Source: Morchella semilibera (taxonomy: Eukaryota; Ascomycota; Pezizomycetes; Pezizales; Morchellaceae). Taken from it: a stretch of 64,000 nucleotides of DNA. Below are positions 11,500 to 23,636 of this stretch, in pieces. The DNA lies in NCBI GenBank assembly GCA_009192285.1, contig WBVU01000015.1:682001-746000 (forward strand), in the 5' to 3' direction. The notes below the pieces were generated by a model. That model was not told where the DNA came from. It did not search any database and saw nothing but the letters and a program-made list of their open reading frames with translations. Every line of letters starts with the position of its first letter. The stretch's first letter is position 1. Position numbers and translations under genes: made by a program.

Positions 11500-12947
11500 A
11501 TGGCATCTACTAAGCTCTGGGGTGGCCGATTCACTGGTACCTTCCCCTCATTCCCCACCACCCCCCCTCTATACATATAACTAACATCTCCCCAGGCAAG
11601 GTAGACCCCCTAATGACCATCTACAACGAGTCAATCCACTACGACAAACGCATGCACACCGCCGACACCCTGGGCTCCAGCGCCTACGCCAAAGCCCTAA
11701 CCCAACGGGGCATCATCACAGACCACGAGTGCAGCGAGATCCTCCGCGGCCTGGCCCTCATCGAGCAAGAGTGGCTCTCGGGCACGTTTGTCCTGGCCAC
11801 CGACGGCACGGACGAGGACATCCACACGGCCAACGAGCGGCGCCTCGGCGAACTCGTTGGGCGCGAGATCGCGGGCAAGCTGCACACGGGCCGCAGCAGG
11901 AACGACCAGGTCGCGACCGACATGCGCATCTGGCTGCGCTCGGCGCTCGACGAGATCGAGGCCGCGCTCGTCGCCCTGGTGGGCGCGCACGTGGGCCGCG
12001 CAGAGGCAGAGATGGACGTGCTCATGCCCGGATACACGCACCTGCAGCGGGCGCAGCCCATCCGGTGGAGCCACTGGCTGATGGGGCAGGCGAGCTACCT
12101 CGCCAGCGACCTGGAGCGCCTCCGGCAGCTGCGCAGCCGGGTCAACCGGTGCCCGCTCGGGTGCGGCGCGCTCGCGGGGAACCCGTTCGGGGTTGACCGC
12201 GAGTTCCTGGCGCGCGAGCTCGGCTTCGAGGGCGTGGTGGGGAACAGCATGGTGGGCGTTGCGGACCGCGACTTTGTCGTCGAGACGATGATGTGGGGCG
12301 CCCTGCTCATGGGCCATGTCAGCCGGTGGGCCGAGGACCTGATCATCTACAGCACGCAGGAGTTTGGCTTTGTCAAGCTCGCCGACGCGTACTCGACCGG
12401 GAGCTCGCTCATGCCGCAGAAGAAGAACCCCGACAGCCTCGAGCTGCTGCGCGGGAAGAGCGGCCGCGTGTTTGGCCAGATGGCCGGCTTCATGTACACG
12501 CTCAAGGGCCTGCCGAGCACGTACAACAAGGACCTGCAGGAGGACAAGGAGCCGCTGTTCGACTGCACGCGCACGCTCCTGGACTCGATCAACATTGCGA
12601 CGGGCGTGCTGTCGACGCTTGCCATCGACCCGGCGCGCATGCGCGGCGCGCTCACAATGGACATGCTCGCCACCGACCTCGCCGACTACCTCGTGCGCAA
12701 GGGCGTGCCGTTCCGCGAGACGCACCACGTCTCGGGCGCTGCCGTGCGCATGGCGGAGGAGCTGGGCCTCCCCGGCATCGACGCGCTCGGGCTGGACAGG
12801 CTCAAGGGGCTGCGCGCGGAGTTTGGGGAGGATGTCGCCCTGGTGTTTGACTTTGAGGCGAGCGTCGAGAGGAGGGCTGCCGTGGGCGGCACGGCTAGGA
12901 AGTGCGTGTTGGCGCAGATTGAGGAGGTTAGGAGGGTCTTGGGGTAG
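11500..12947 (+). CDS. ARG4: Argininosuccinate lyase
   Basis: Exons 11500-11536 and 11596-12947 give 462 residues, matching the family's usual length (yeast Arg4 463). Exon 1 encodes [13 protein letters not shown] and joins in phase to KVDPLM. The enzyme splits argininosuccinate into arginine and fumarate, the last step of arginine synthesis, and is cytosolic in fungi. Diagnostic motifs are [14 protein letters not shown] (about residue 108), the TH of [10 protein letters not shown], and the fumarase/lyase signature [12 protein letters not shown] (about residue 280) holding the catalytic Ser. The C-terminal domain has [15 protein letters not shown]. The coding sequence is strongly GC-rich with third-position G/C, in contrast to its surroundings, which suggests high expression. 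A 420-residue antisense open frame is a consequence of this composition. No defects were seen. Confidence 0.97.
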
Positions 12948-14425
12948 GCATGTGTGCATGTGTATATAGTTTTTTTTTTTTTAAATGCTTTTTTTTTAGG
13001 GTCTTTGGGTTGCTGTTCTTGCTTTATTGCTTTCTGGGTTTCTGTGAGTTCGTGTGCCATCTGTCTGCCTGCCTGTGGAGAGGAGAGAGACGACGGAGAG
13101 CGCGGTACGTGGTGGGAATAAAAAATAAACAATCTCTCGTCAGCCAGTCAGTCAATCATGCGTATATACAATGCCGGCCCCAATATCCCACCCCAACGAA
13201 TCGGGGTAACATAATCTATGGCTTTGGCGTATGTAGTCTACGATACACATGCCCTCCTATGCCATACTCCTCCCCAAACCACAGTTTCACGCACCTCCAT
13301 CTCCAAGCAGAGACGGGGGAAGATAACCTCGATCACGGGGTATCACTCGACACGGGCAGTGTTTGGTTGTCCCTACGACGGGGTGTGTGGTCTTATCGAC
13401 GGTCACGGGCCATCACTCGCACCACCACCACCGCGGGTGAGATGTGGTGTCCTACGGGCCGTAAGCCCCGCCCCCGGGAGAGCGTCTACATACCCCCCCC
13501 CCCCCAGCGGGAGGGCCGGCCGTTAGTGGACTGGGTAGATCCAGATGATAGGTGAGGGGAGGGAGGTACGTCGGTCCCCCTCTATCTATACCCTCTTCTT
13601 TCCTCGGGACGGCCTGGTCTTTACATACAGCCCTGCTCGAAAAGTCCTGGCACCCTACTATACCATGTCTGTTTATGAATTGTAACCGTACCACCAACAA
13701 CCACCCAAGAATTGATAGGTAATGAAGATATTGTAGCTCTTAGCCACAGTTAGAAGATAGGAGAAACACCCTCATACTTTAATTTTGGCCCGGGGGCGCC
13801 AGGGCTTTTCGGGCGGTGCAGTATCTCCCGAGCCCGCAGCGTCAGGCAAAGGGGTACTACATTAACTCCTAAATCGAGATATAAAAAGCCACTACGCCGG
13901 CAGCTGGGTTGGGTTGGGCTGTTGGGTCTGTGGGCTAGTACTTTACGGTGGTCTGGTCAATTACACGTAGTAGTACCGCCTATCTATCGATCTATATACT
14001 CTATGTACACCGGCAAACAGACAAAAAGCACCGCTCTGAAGCCCGACTGGCCCACGTACGTGTTTTTGCGCCGAGAGTACTGGAGCACAGCCAGGGTTCT
14101 GAACCCTCAAGGCGCACGGTATGGTATTTTTTCCCCTATTTGTTTAAGGGACCCTCTTCTCAAGGCTCTGGGGTGTTTTGATGCCTTGGTGACCTGCGCT
14201 GTTGGTTGTTAGTATTTGTCTATAAGTGAATTAGCTGCCCGTAATAACCGATAGGGGGGGAGAGTTAGGCCGGCTCCTGCGCAACGTTTACTATAAAACC
14301 GAATTGTAGGTAGTCACAGCTACACATCCCCGCCCACCCAACCAACAGCGAACCACCGCCAAGGCCAGTAGTCAGTACAGTACATACCACAACCCCACCA
14401 ACCCAAACACCAGAACAGACTCACC
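12948..14425. other. Intergenic region between ARG4 and DPH7
   Basis: No supported gene. It contains T-rich runs just after ARG4 (12969-12997, plausible 3' end), repeated CAGT/CTGCCTG units (13060-13155), a C13 run at 13493-13505, and recurring phrases such as TATCACTCGACACG and CCATCACTCGCACC (13343-13425). A short CA/CC-rich leader precedes the DPH7 ATG. Confidence 0.55.
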
Positions 14426-15380
14426 ATGGCCGCCCCCACCCCCTCCACCCACACAACGCACCCGCCCGAGCCCCCCTCCTGCGTCCAATTCTCCCCGCTC
14501 GACCCCACCCTCCTCGTCCTCGGCACCTACGCGCACGACGCCGCCACCTCCCACAAGACCGGACACCTCCACCTCTACTCCGCGACGGCCGCGCACGGCT
14601 TCACGCTGCTGCAGTCGCACGCCACGCCCGCGGTCCTGGACGTAAAGTTCTCGCCGCACGCGCCGGACACGCTTGCGGCCGCGCACTCGCACGGGCGGGT
14701 CAGCGTGTGGACGCTTCGCGGGGGGGCGCTGGCGCAGCGCGCGGTGCACCGGCCCTTCGCGGCGGGGGTGGTGGTGCTCTCGCTCGCGTTCTCGCCGGCG
14801 GCTGGCGATCTGGTGGCGGTGACGCTGTCGACCGGGGGGGTGGCGACGGTGGCGTTGGGCGCCGGGGTGGTCGTGCGTTCGTGGGTGCCGCATGCGCTGG
14901 AGGCGTGGACGTGCGTGTTTACGCCCGATGGCAGGGGCGTGTATTCAGGTGCTGATGATAGTGTTGTGTGTTTGTGGGATGTGGCGGGCGGGGGGGAGGT
15001 GTGGCGGGATCGGAGGAGCCATGGGGCTGGGGTCACGGCTGTGCTGCCGGTGGGGGGGGCGGGGGCGGTGTTGACGGGGAGTTATGACGGTGTTGAGGGC
15101 GTTTGAGGTGCGGGGCGGGGGGGGGGGGGGGGGGGTTGTTGATGAGGTGAGGATTGAGGGCGGTGGGGTGTGGAGGTTGGCGTGGATGGGGGAGGGGCAG
15201 AGGAGGGTGCTGGCGAGTTGTATGCATGCGGGGACGAGGGTGATCGATCTTGAGGGATTGAAGGTCGTCTCGAGTTGGGAGGAGGGGGAGAGCATGAATT
15301 ATGGGAGTGATGTGAATAGCGATGGAAAGGTTGTGAGCTGCAGTTTCTACGACAAGAGGTTGAGTTTGTGGTCTGTTTGA
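14426..15380 (+). CDS. DPH7: Diphthine methyltransferase Dph7 (WD40, WDR85 family), frame broken once
   Basis: The start ATG at 14426 sits in a CACCATGGCC context. The frame reads a WD40 protein for 226 residues to a stop near 15106. From about 15085 the +1 frame continues the same protein (VLRAFEVR, GGGVWRLAW, RRVLASCMHAGTRVIDLE, SMNYGSDV, KVVSCSFYDKRLSLW) to a stop at 15380. The last elements match WDR85/Dph7 (GGGVWRL, CMHxG, YGxD, CSFYDxxLxLW). Dph7 demethylates the diphthine methyl ester on eEF2 so that Dph6 can complete diphthamide. The break lies within GSYDG, where about two bases seem to be missing or one extra. The G19 run at 15117-15135 is downstream of the break and in frame. This could be an assembly error in GC-rich DNA, a recent mutation or recoding. 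The gene is convergent with RPN12, 181 bp away. Confidence 0.85.
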
Positions 15381-15561
15381 TCTCAATTGACTTAGAAAGA
15401 AAAGAAGGGAGAGAAAATAGAGTATATTCGGAAGACAATCTAATTACTGTATTCCCTTCGTGACAAGTCTTCCTTTCTTCCCCCTTTTCTTTTTACAATC
15501 AACCGCCAAGTGAAAAAAAGAAGAAATAGAGAAGAGAAAGAAAGAAAGAAAGAAAGAGCAT

Positions 15562-16455
15562 CTAAACAATGATTTCTAGCTCGTGAGCGTAACCGATTGT
15601 GTTCTCAATGATGGTTCCAGAAGCCAGAGCTTCCTTCTCAGACTCTTCAGTCGGAAAGTAAACACGGCCATCTCTGACCTCCCATCCTTTCTATGACAGT
15701 AGTTAGCATTCCATCCGTATTGAAGCACCCCTATGGAATAACCCCCCTACCTCTTGCGCAAACTTGATAACCGCGCCGTCCGAGTCCAAGAACAAAAGGT
15801 TCTTTGCATTGGATACGGGCAAGCTTGCATATGCCTTTTCAGAGCACGTAGCGATCTCGTTCCTTATAGTTCCGACGAGGACCTAACACTACATTAGCTC
15901 GATTCATCATCATCACTAGCTCAAGCTCACCTGTGAAAACAATGTATACTCCTCACTCGGCATCTGCGAGCTCTTTGTCGCATTCCACACCTTATCGTAG
16001 CTCCCCTCCATCAACCACCTCTCCAACATGATCGGATGCCTCACAAACGGATCATTCTCCATATCGCCCTCCAGGTTCTCGAGCGTGGTATGGAAGCCGG
16101 CAATGTCGTTCTTGCTCAGCAGGAGCAGCAGGTGCAGACCCACAATCTTGCTACGGTGCGGGCTCGGAGAGGCAGAGTTGAGGCGGTGGTCCTCGTAGAA
16201 CGGCTGCAGCTGCGAGTAGTATCGCGAGAAGGTGGCGTCATCGGTCTGGTGGATGCTGGTGAGTGCCCCAATCTCCAGGACCTCGCGGGCAAGGAGGAGG
16301 ATGGGGGCGGGGGTGCTGGGCGTGGGGAGGAGGGCGTTGCGGGTTAGGAGGGCGATCTTGAGGGCGGAAAGGGTACGGGAGGCGGTGGTGTAGTCGCTCT
16401 TGGAGACGCTGTTGATCAGCGTCTGGTGGAGGGTCTTGAGCTCTTTGTCGGCCAT
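15562..16455 (-). CDS. RPN12: 26S proteasome regulatory subunit Rpn12 (PSMD8)
   Basis: Exons 16455-15931, 15882-15751 and 15690-15562 give 261 residues, close to yeast Rpn12 (274). It is a lid subunit of the 19S particle, carrying a helical TPR-like array and a C-terminal PCI/winged-helix domain. Recognisable segments are EVLEIGALTSIHQTDDATF, RYYSQLQPFYEDH, LLLLLSKNDIAGFHTTLE and RHPIMLERWLMEGSYDKVW. In the PCI part are IRNEIATCSEKAYASL and VIKFAQEKGWEVRDGRVYF. The C-terminal helix TIIENTIGYAHELEIIV corresponds to the helix that docks the finished lid onto the base. Both introns are about 50-60 nt and the phases fit exactly. No abnormality was seen. Confidence 0.96.
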
Positions 16456-18067
16456 GGTGAGTGCTGTGATGGGTTGGCTGGATGAGGGTCTAGATGGATT
16501 GATGGATGGAGGTATGTACTGTAGATGGGGGGGAGACGTGCTGAGGTGTTGAAGGTTGTAAGTAACTGGCTAAGATACCTCACTTCACTCGGCAGGGTTA
16601 GTTTGACCCATGCGGCGACAGCCAAGCCTACATCATACAAGGGTCCATGCAGCCGGCAGGAATTCCTGGGGTTTCGATCATTTCCAGTAGGGCTGCTCTC
16701 TACATGTAGTTATGTATCTCTAGCTATGTATCTCAAAAGGTCACTATCTGCTGTCTACGCAAGACTACCATGCCAGCAATACCCAACCAGCCCAACCACC
16801 ACTATCAAAAGGCGTTTTAACATGAACAAGCTCCACACCTTTATCTTTACCTCCTCAACATGCAACTCCTAGGGACGCCATGCCAACCCTAGATAACCCA
16901 TCACGCATCTAGACACCCGCACCTCCGCTGCCCAACCCCGCCCAGACACGCACCTGTCCACGGGCAGCCAAAAATCACGGACCGCAACGCCCAGCCCAAA
17001 CCTGCCTTCACAGGCACATTTGTACATATACCACATCTCTGGGGCTTGGGCACTGCACAGTACATGTAGGTTTGAGTCGTCGAGCCATGCAGTATTGTCC
17101 ACCCACGGATACAAAACACAGCATAGACGCCCCCTTTACTAGCATCTTACACCGCCCCAAGAAGCCGTCCACTATCTACCAGGAACCCGTAGAGAGTACA
17201 TAACCCCCCCCCCCCACATCCCCAATCGACAGCCACTGACTACCGACCTAACCCCACCCCACCCCGCCCCCATACATACAAACAAAACCAAACCCCCAAC
17301 CCCCACCCGCCCCGCCCATCTTCTCCCTCTGCTCTAACCGCCCCACTATCAGTACAAGCCAAGCCAATCCAACCTAACCCGCCTGGCACCAAGCTGCCCA
17401 AGCCAAGCGTCCCGAAAGTAAACGACGCCTCGACACACCTTGTACATATGCAGCCCTATAGAGTAGAACACTGAAGTCCAGCCGCCCCCAGGACTTGGGG
17501 GCGCACGGGGGTAAAGAGTAAATCAGCCCAGGTTATCTCGAACCAACACAAGCAACCAGGTAGGCACTGCACTTTATGAACGCCCAACGACGGCCCCAGC
17601 GGACGAGAAGAGAGGGCGGGACGGCCCACCGAGCTTATCCAACGTCCCCCACAATCACAAACTATCACTCGTGCGCCAAGAGCCACCCGCTTTCCTAGCC
17701 CCAATCCACGGGAACATGAAGCGCCAGAACACACAGGTATAGCCAACCGAACAGCAAGTACCAGTAAGAGTGCAAAGCAATTAAAGAAGTCTTTAAGCTC
17801 CCCGCTGCAGCAGCAAAGACGAGAGCTACGTAATAAGGCTCCAGGAGGGGATGACTGGCCCTTCTACACCCCGCCAACCACAAGTAGTGACTACGACCAT
17901 CTATTATGTACTGGAATACATCCGTTTCGAAAGTTTCTGTAACACGATTGGTCGGGCACGACTGCGGTATTTGACTAAGCGCCCAATAACAGCTGTACCA
18001 GAAGCCCAGGAGAACTTGATATCCATGCATTCAAAGTAGAGAAGCACCGTTGCGAGGTAGTAGTACG

Positions 18068-18312
18068 CACCGTAGAGAGAGGATTAAAACTTACACAACT
18101 CGCTCGTGGTCACGAGGTAGTAACCCACCCAAGGCTAAAAAAAATAATTAAATGATAAAAAAAAGCCGGCAACAAAAGACTTATGTGAAGAAGTACTCAT
18201 CCCTCAAGAGCGTCGCTACCATGTTGGGCTTTCTCATCACTGCTCCCACCAGGATTTGAACCTGTCGTGGTCATATGACGAAGCCCAGTGTATTACCACT
18301 AGGCCACGCCAC
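18068..18312 (-). repeat. tRNA-Arg-like relic with trailing body: SINE-like candidate
   Basis: On the minus strand, 18312-18241 reads like a 72 nt decayed tRNA. It has an A box TGGCCTAGTGG (perfect consensus), a loop CTTCGTC with a TCG anticodon, and a B box GGTTCAAATCC (perfect). It follows the layout of fungal tRNA-Arg(TCG), but acceptor, D and anticodon stems no longer pair, so a working tRNA is unlikely. Downstream, to about 18068, lies a unit whose second copy is found at 18452-18530 in the same orientation. Shared parts are GAGTACTTCTTC, TTAC.ACCTCG.GACC.CGAG and TTTTAATCCTC. A pol III head followed by a repeated non-coding body is the layout of a SINE. Copy number elsewhere is unknown. 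Confidence 0.45.
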
Positions 18313-18451
18313 GATACTTTTTTTGTGTCGTTGTAGTTTATGAGCTCCCTCCATTTCTTGGCAACGCATAACTGAATTGCATCACAGGGCAATGAAAGAT
18401 CAAACTGGCGGGAATTGGGCATAGCTAGAGTACATGTATATGTACATGTAC

Positions 18452-18530
18452 CTACCATAGAGAGAGCTAGAGGATTAAAACTCGCGGTCGCGAGGTGGTA
18501 ACCCCTAGTAGAAGAAGTACTCCGGAGCTA
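18452..18530 (-). repeat. Second, shortened copy of the tRNA-associated repeat body
   Basis: This segment aligns by eye with 18068-18205. Both carry, on the plus strand, ACC.TAGAGAGAG, AGGATTAAAACT, a GTCRCGAGGT.GTAACCC core and AGAAGTACTC. It lacks the A/T-rich insertion present between the last two blocks of the other copy. It lies on the other side of the tRNA-like head, so the pair brackets it as direct repeats. Confidence 0.45.
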
Positions 18531-18714
18531 CCTTATGCCCGAATATTAGGGACCGATGGAGGCCTAGTAAATTTAGCCCTTGCATGGATCTCGTCGTTAA
18601 TTTGCTTGTATAATAGAACCAGAATATATTCAACGTCAATGATCTACACACATGCTCATATACCGCTAATCACTAACAAAGTCAAACACCATATACCATA
18701 CAGCAACAAGCCAT

Positions 18715-21700
18715 CTAAAGCTCATCCTTCTCCTCCACCTTCACCTCCTTCTCCTCCACTTTCACCTCCTTCACCTCCTCCACCTCCTTCACCTCCTTCA
18801 CCTCCTTGAGCTTACTCCTCCTCGCCACCTCCGCAACCTCATCATCATACGCCGTCCATTCCGGAACCTGCCTCCGTGCCCTATCCAGCTTCGGCTCCTT
18901 CGTCATCGGGTTATTGCACAAATCGATCGTCTTAGCCGTCTTGAGGCTCTCGTCGCTGCACCACGTCTCGCACCACAGCCAGTCCTGCGGCAGCGAGTGG
19001 ATGGGCAGGATGCTCTGCATGTGGTTTGGCAGGTCCTGGTCCAGGTTTGCCAGGCTTGCCGGGTCGGCGGAGAGTTGGTGGTACTGCTGGCGGAGACGGT
19101 CACCGGCCGCGATCTGGCGGAAGCGTTTTAGGTCTACCACGTAGAGTGCACTTTCGGGGCAGCACAGTTAGTTTTTTATTTACCCAAAGCCCAAGGGGGT
19201 GTGTGAGATAAACAAACCTGATGTGATACGGAAGCCCCTTCAGGAACTTAGCCCAGTAGCCCTGCTTCCAGAAGCGGAAGCCCTCAATCTCTTCACGGGA
19301 GTCACACATAGGGGTGAATCCGTATGGCGCGCCCTGAAGGTCGAGGTCTACAAGCTCCTTCATGTCCGTCCTTACGATCTGGTCCGCGTCTACAAAGATG
19401 ACCTTATCAAGGTCCAATGGGAAGAGAACATCAAGGAAGAGGATCTTGTATCCCCAGATCTCCCTCTGCTTCTCCTTCTGAGCACGGAGCCAATGCGGCC
19501 ATTTGTATGTGACGAGCTCATAGTCAAAGCCATACTCTTTTGCCATGATTGGGATAAAGTCCTACCACTCTGTCAAAACACCGCAAGGGGGGAGGGGTAG
19601 GGTGTTTACATACCTTGAATGACGGGGACAAAAAGTTCTCAATGAACCAGAACTTGACCGTCTTGTTCGTGTGCTTCATGACACTAACCATCATAATGTT
19701 CAAAAACCTCTCATAGAGATGTCCACTAGCCACCGAAAAGATATTAATCTCGGCCTGTCCCTTCGGCACCGCCGCCTTAGGCGCTGCCATCAAGCCAGCA
19801 TCCACCATGATGCCCTCGGCCTTCTTCATCCACTTCTTGGCAAAGCTGCTGCCACTGCTGATAGACTCCTGCTCGAGCACATCCTCCTCGAGCATCCCTG
19901 GCTTCCTCGACAACCTTGGAAACAACGTCGCGCCCTGGAAGCTCATAAGCGTGATATCAGTGTCCTCCTGCTCCTGCTCACCAGCGCGTGGTAGCATAGA
20001 GGAGTACCCGCCAGTGGTGCCGGCAGAGTCGATATGGAAGATATCCGACGTGCGGCCCTCCTTGAGTCCCATGTTCCAGTACCCTGGATTTGCCTTAAAC
20101 TGAAAGTACCCCAAGTTGGCCATGACGATAGTGTCTGCAAACAGCGGCTCCTTCTCTGTGCCGAGGATGAGCTGCGCCCCCTTTGGCGGGCCACCTCCGG
20201 TGCTGACATCGCGGGAGTGGCCCTCGATAAGGATGCTGCGGAGCTGATAGAGAGCTTCAACGTCACTGCCTTGTAGACGGTCTTTGAGCGAGTCGAGCAT
20301 AAGGTTGTCAAGATCGTAGGTACACTCCTCTGGGTTTACAAGCCATGATGGGGGCACATCCATGCTCAAAGAGAGGAGGATGGCGCCAGGGATGTTCTCG
20401 AAGCGCGCCTTGGGGTCAATGATATTACCGGCGGCATCGAACACCGGTTTTGACTCGAGAACATGGCGGTAGAATCTGGTTACTGGGACTTCGGAGATCA
20501 TGCGTTGCGGGGTCAAGTAGATCTTGAGGTACACGCCATCCATCTCACCAAGAACCTTGAGGATGGGCACAAGCTTCTGTGCGCTCTCGCTCGCGGGGTC
20601 TACATTGGCGACTACCTGGAACATGGCACTATCCTTATCGCCGCTCTCGATAGCGGTGTGCTCGCCCTTCCACAACCTAAGGAACGCATCTGTTCTCCCA
20701 GTCACTGGCGCCTCAAATAGTCCCGCCGGGACATCCGATGCCGCGGTCAGCGCCACCATGTTCGTGAGCGCAGCCGCAGACCTGATCCTCTCCATCACGC
20801 CAAGATCTTCAGCTGCTTTAAGGACAGGCACAATGCGTTGTGACAACTCATACTCAAGCAACTGCTTGAAGTCATCGCCCACGAAATCTTCAGTTCTAGG
20901 GATAGGGCCAATGACACGACCATTGACCACCAATCCGCGCTGCCCAGGCTTGAACCCGCTCTCCTCCGCCAGAACCTGTGCGCTCTCCCAGAACACGCTG
21001 GACTCCATGTGTGTGGGATAGGCCCATCCAGAGGCTTTGACATCTGCTTGCGACCCCATCAAGGCTTCGACCTTAGGCAGGCCAACGAAATCTTGCGTTG
21101 GCTTGACCTCTTCAAGCAACTGTGCGAGCTTCTCTGGGGCAGTGAAGAAATCAACCTGCTGTAACTGGTGCAGCAATGTCGACAATGACGGTGTGCTTGC
21201 AGACAACTCAGGGTTATTGATAAGCACCAAGTCCACGCCCGGAGCATCCCTTTGGAGCTCCACGGCGCCCTGAAGAAGCTGATAACCATCCTTCTCGTCG
21301 AAATCGCCAATAACCCAAATAGTAGTAGCTTCTAGCGGAGCAGGCTTATCTGTAGAGATCCTGGGTAATTTCCTCATGACCTCTGCATGAGCAGACTCCA
21401 ACCCAACAAGATTGACGAGCTTGACCGAAGACTCGTCCTCCGGGATGATATGGGTATTCCGTCTTATTATCGCTCCAGCCATGAGTAAAGCCGTGATATC
21501 GCTGTTATCATCGATAAGCTCCTCGTAGACGGCACGTTGCGTAACCTGCACATCTGATTGTAGCTTCATGCCCATATTCTGCATCCACGTCTCGTCACGC
21601 GGCAGCGATTGACCATTGATGAACACTGGCGGAGCATCCGGGTTCACGCCCAGACGCCTCCCCCAGCTCTTTGCCTTTGTGTGCCAGGCCTCAATGTCCT

Positions 21701-23636
21701 CATTCTTAAGCACCTCCTCGAGCGTAAGGATAGGCTTATCCTTCCGCGGAGCAGCATCTTTGAGGACATTCTTAAAGACCTTGGCGCTAGGTTTGCTGAA
21801 GTCGGTGTTTGCGAGCGACTCATGAGCGTATCGAAGGGCAGGGGCAAGGCCATAGGAGTCCTTGAGGTGGTAGAACACCTTGGCTTGGGCAATGGCAGAA
21901 TCGGTCTTGCCTAGCGGGACCACCCCGAAGCGGATTGCAATCTTGCGCTCTACAAACATGCGCAGTTGCTCCGAGAGGAGGACAAGGTCATCGCGGGAGG
22001 TGAGGTCTACAGGTAAAACGAGGTGGTGGACATTTCTACGAAGGGGGTGGAGTTGCCCGGGATAGATACGACGCATGAGCTGCGTATGTCAGTATATATA
22101 TGTAAGAATAGTAGTGTAGACTAGACATACCACAGACACAGAAGTCGACCAGTCTTTGTACCGCTTATCCTTCTCTAAATCGTTGAGCCAGACAATGACA
22201 TTTCCGCCATCAATCTCATCCCTAAAATCGAACCTCTGCGGCAATTCCGAGAGCTTTGAATCAGCGATAATTTGATGGCTAAGAAGCTGTATCGTCTCGC
22301 TATTGTTCAATCCCAGTGCGGACAAGCTCCCAATGTGCTTCCTCTCGTTACGCAGGTGTTCCAAGAGCGCAAAGGCATTGATCTGACTGTCCGCAAGCTG
22401 GGCCCCATTGATCCACAAGCTATTCTGCCCCACTGTCGGGAAAGCCTCCCGGTTCTCCCGAAGCTCGTTCAGCATGTCAATATTCTCCTCGATATGTCCG
22501 ATGCGACCCGAGTGCTTGGGGAAATCCTGGAGGAACTTTTGCAGCGTGCCCAGGGGGTCTTCAGAGCTCATGATGAAGGACGCAGCATGAAGACCGAGAT
22601 CCGGCAGACTCTTGGGGTGGATGGGTGTGATGTGCTGAATCTCCTCGTCGTCAAGTGCAGGTGCCTCGGAGTCTGAGTTGGGCTCTTCGGGGGAGGAGCC
22701 ACTGTCGCGGTCATCCATGACAATATAGTCTGTTTTCTTGAGAGCTAGCCCGACTCCGTAGCCGCTGAGCATTACGGGACGGTCCTTACGGGTTGCTACG
22801 GGGCGGTGACGAACACGATATGATATTTTTCCGGCATTGGCAAATTCCTTGAGGATCTTGTGGTGTTCTTGGAATGTGGGGGATAGAATATCCGCATATA
22901 GGATTGCCGCCGGCACATCGTCCTTTGACTCCAGCACTCTGTCGAACTGGAGCTTCTTTCTCTCACTAAATCCCTCCATTAGTCAACCGGCCACCAGTAC
23001 ACCCAACAAGGTCTCCTCCCCCCAATCTCGAGCAGATACAAAAACATACTTTGGATACCTCTCCCACGACCCCAACATATCCCTATAATCCCCACTGGTC
23101 CTACAGATCTGCTTATGGCTCCACTGCAGCCACGTCTCACACCCAGGCTCATACAGCTTCCCCATCTTCGGCTCGAGCTGGTTCTCGTAGTAATGATAAT
23201 GCGCCTCGACCCTCGGCGCCGCCGCATGGATGCTCAGCGCCAGGTTGAAACTGGCCAGCTCCACGGGATCCGTCAGGAAGCCCTCCTCGCGCACGGCACG
23301 CAGAAACGACTCGTAGAGCTCCTTGTCCGAGGCCGCGCTCGAGAACTCGCCCGTCGCTATCCGGTCCAGCAGCGGGTAGTACGAGGCTGCGTTTTCGTCG
23401 GCGGCGGTTTCACTAGCTCCTCGCTGTTAGCAACCCACCCCCATCCCACCACTCGTGGTCCGTGTCTGCTGGTGCACTCACAGTAGCTCGATCAGGAGCG
23501 GGGCGCCGTTCCATGATGCTTTGAGACCGACATTGACGGCGGGGCTGCACAGAGCTAGTCGGAGGTATAATGGTGTGAGGAGGAGCAAGCTGCCCGCCGT
23601 GGGCAGGCTTCTTCTCCGAAGGTCTGTCAATCGCAT
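18715..23636 (-). CDS. gpt1: UDP-glucose:glycoprotein glucosyltransferase (ER folding sensor)
   Basis: Exons 23636-23482, 23412-23050, 22965-22131, 22079-19614, 19561-19218 and 19150-18715 give 1532 residues, the usual UGGT length, with all phases closing. The N-terminus [12 protein letters not shown] plus a Leu-rich core is a clear signal peptide, then the mature start [19 protein letters not shown]. Thioredoxin-like folding-sensor domains fill residues 40-1200 ([58 protein letters not shown]). The GT24 catalytic domain (about 1225-1500) contains [28 protein letters not shown] and the metal-binding [11 protein letters not shown] (DxD about 1331-1333). The enzyme reglucosylates misfolded N-glycoproteins for calnexin. 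The tail is a Lys/Glu/Val repeat ending in KDEL, an ER-retrieval signal. The start is the only ATG giving a signal peptide in phase. Confidence 0.97.

Larger units (their letters stand above)
16456..18714. other. Intergenic region between RPN12 and UGGT
   Basis: No protein gene is supported in these 2.3 kb. The region carries a C12 run (17204-17215), C-rich low complexity (17240-17330), TACATGTA palindromes near 16703, 17063 and 18434-18450 (two in the last), and the tRNA-like repeat with two related side copies (18068-18530) listed separately. The right part contains the UGGT 3' flank. Confidence 0.55.

Noticed and set aside
11697-12959. Minus-strand 420-codon open frame
   Set aside because: Exactly antisense to argininosuccinate lyase; GC-rich third positions remove stops on the other strand.
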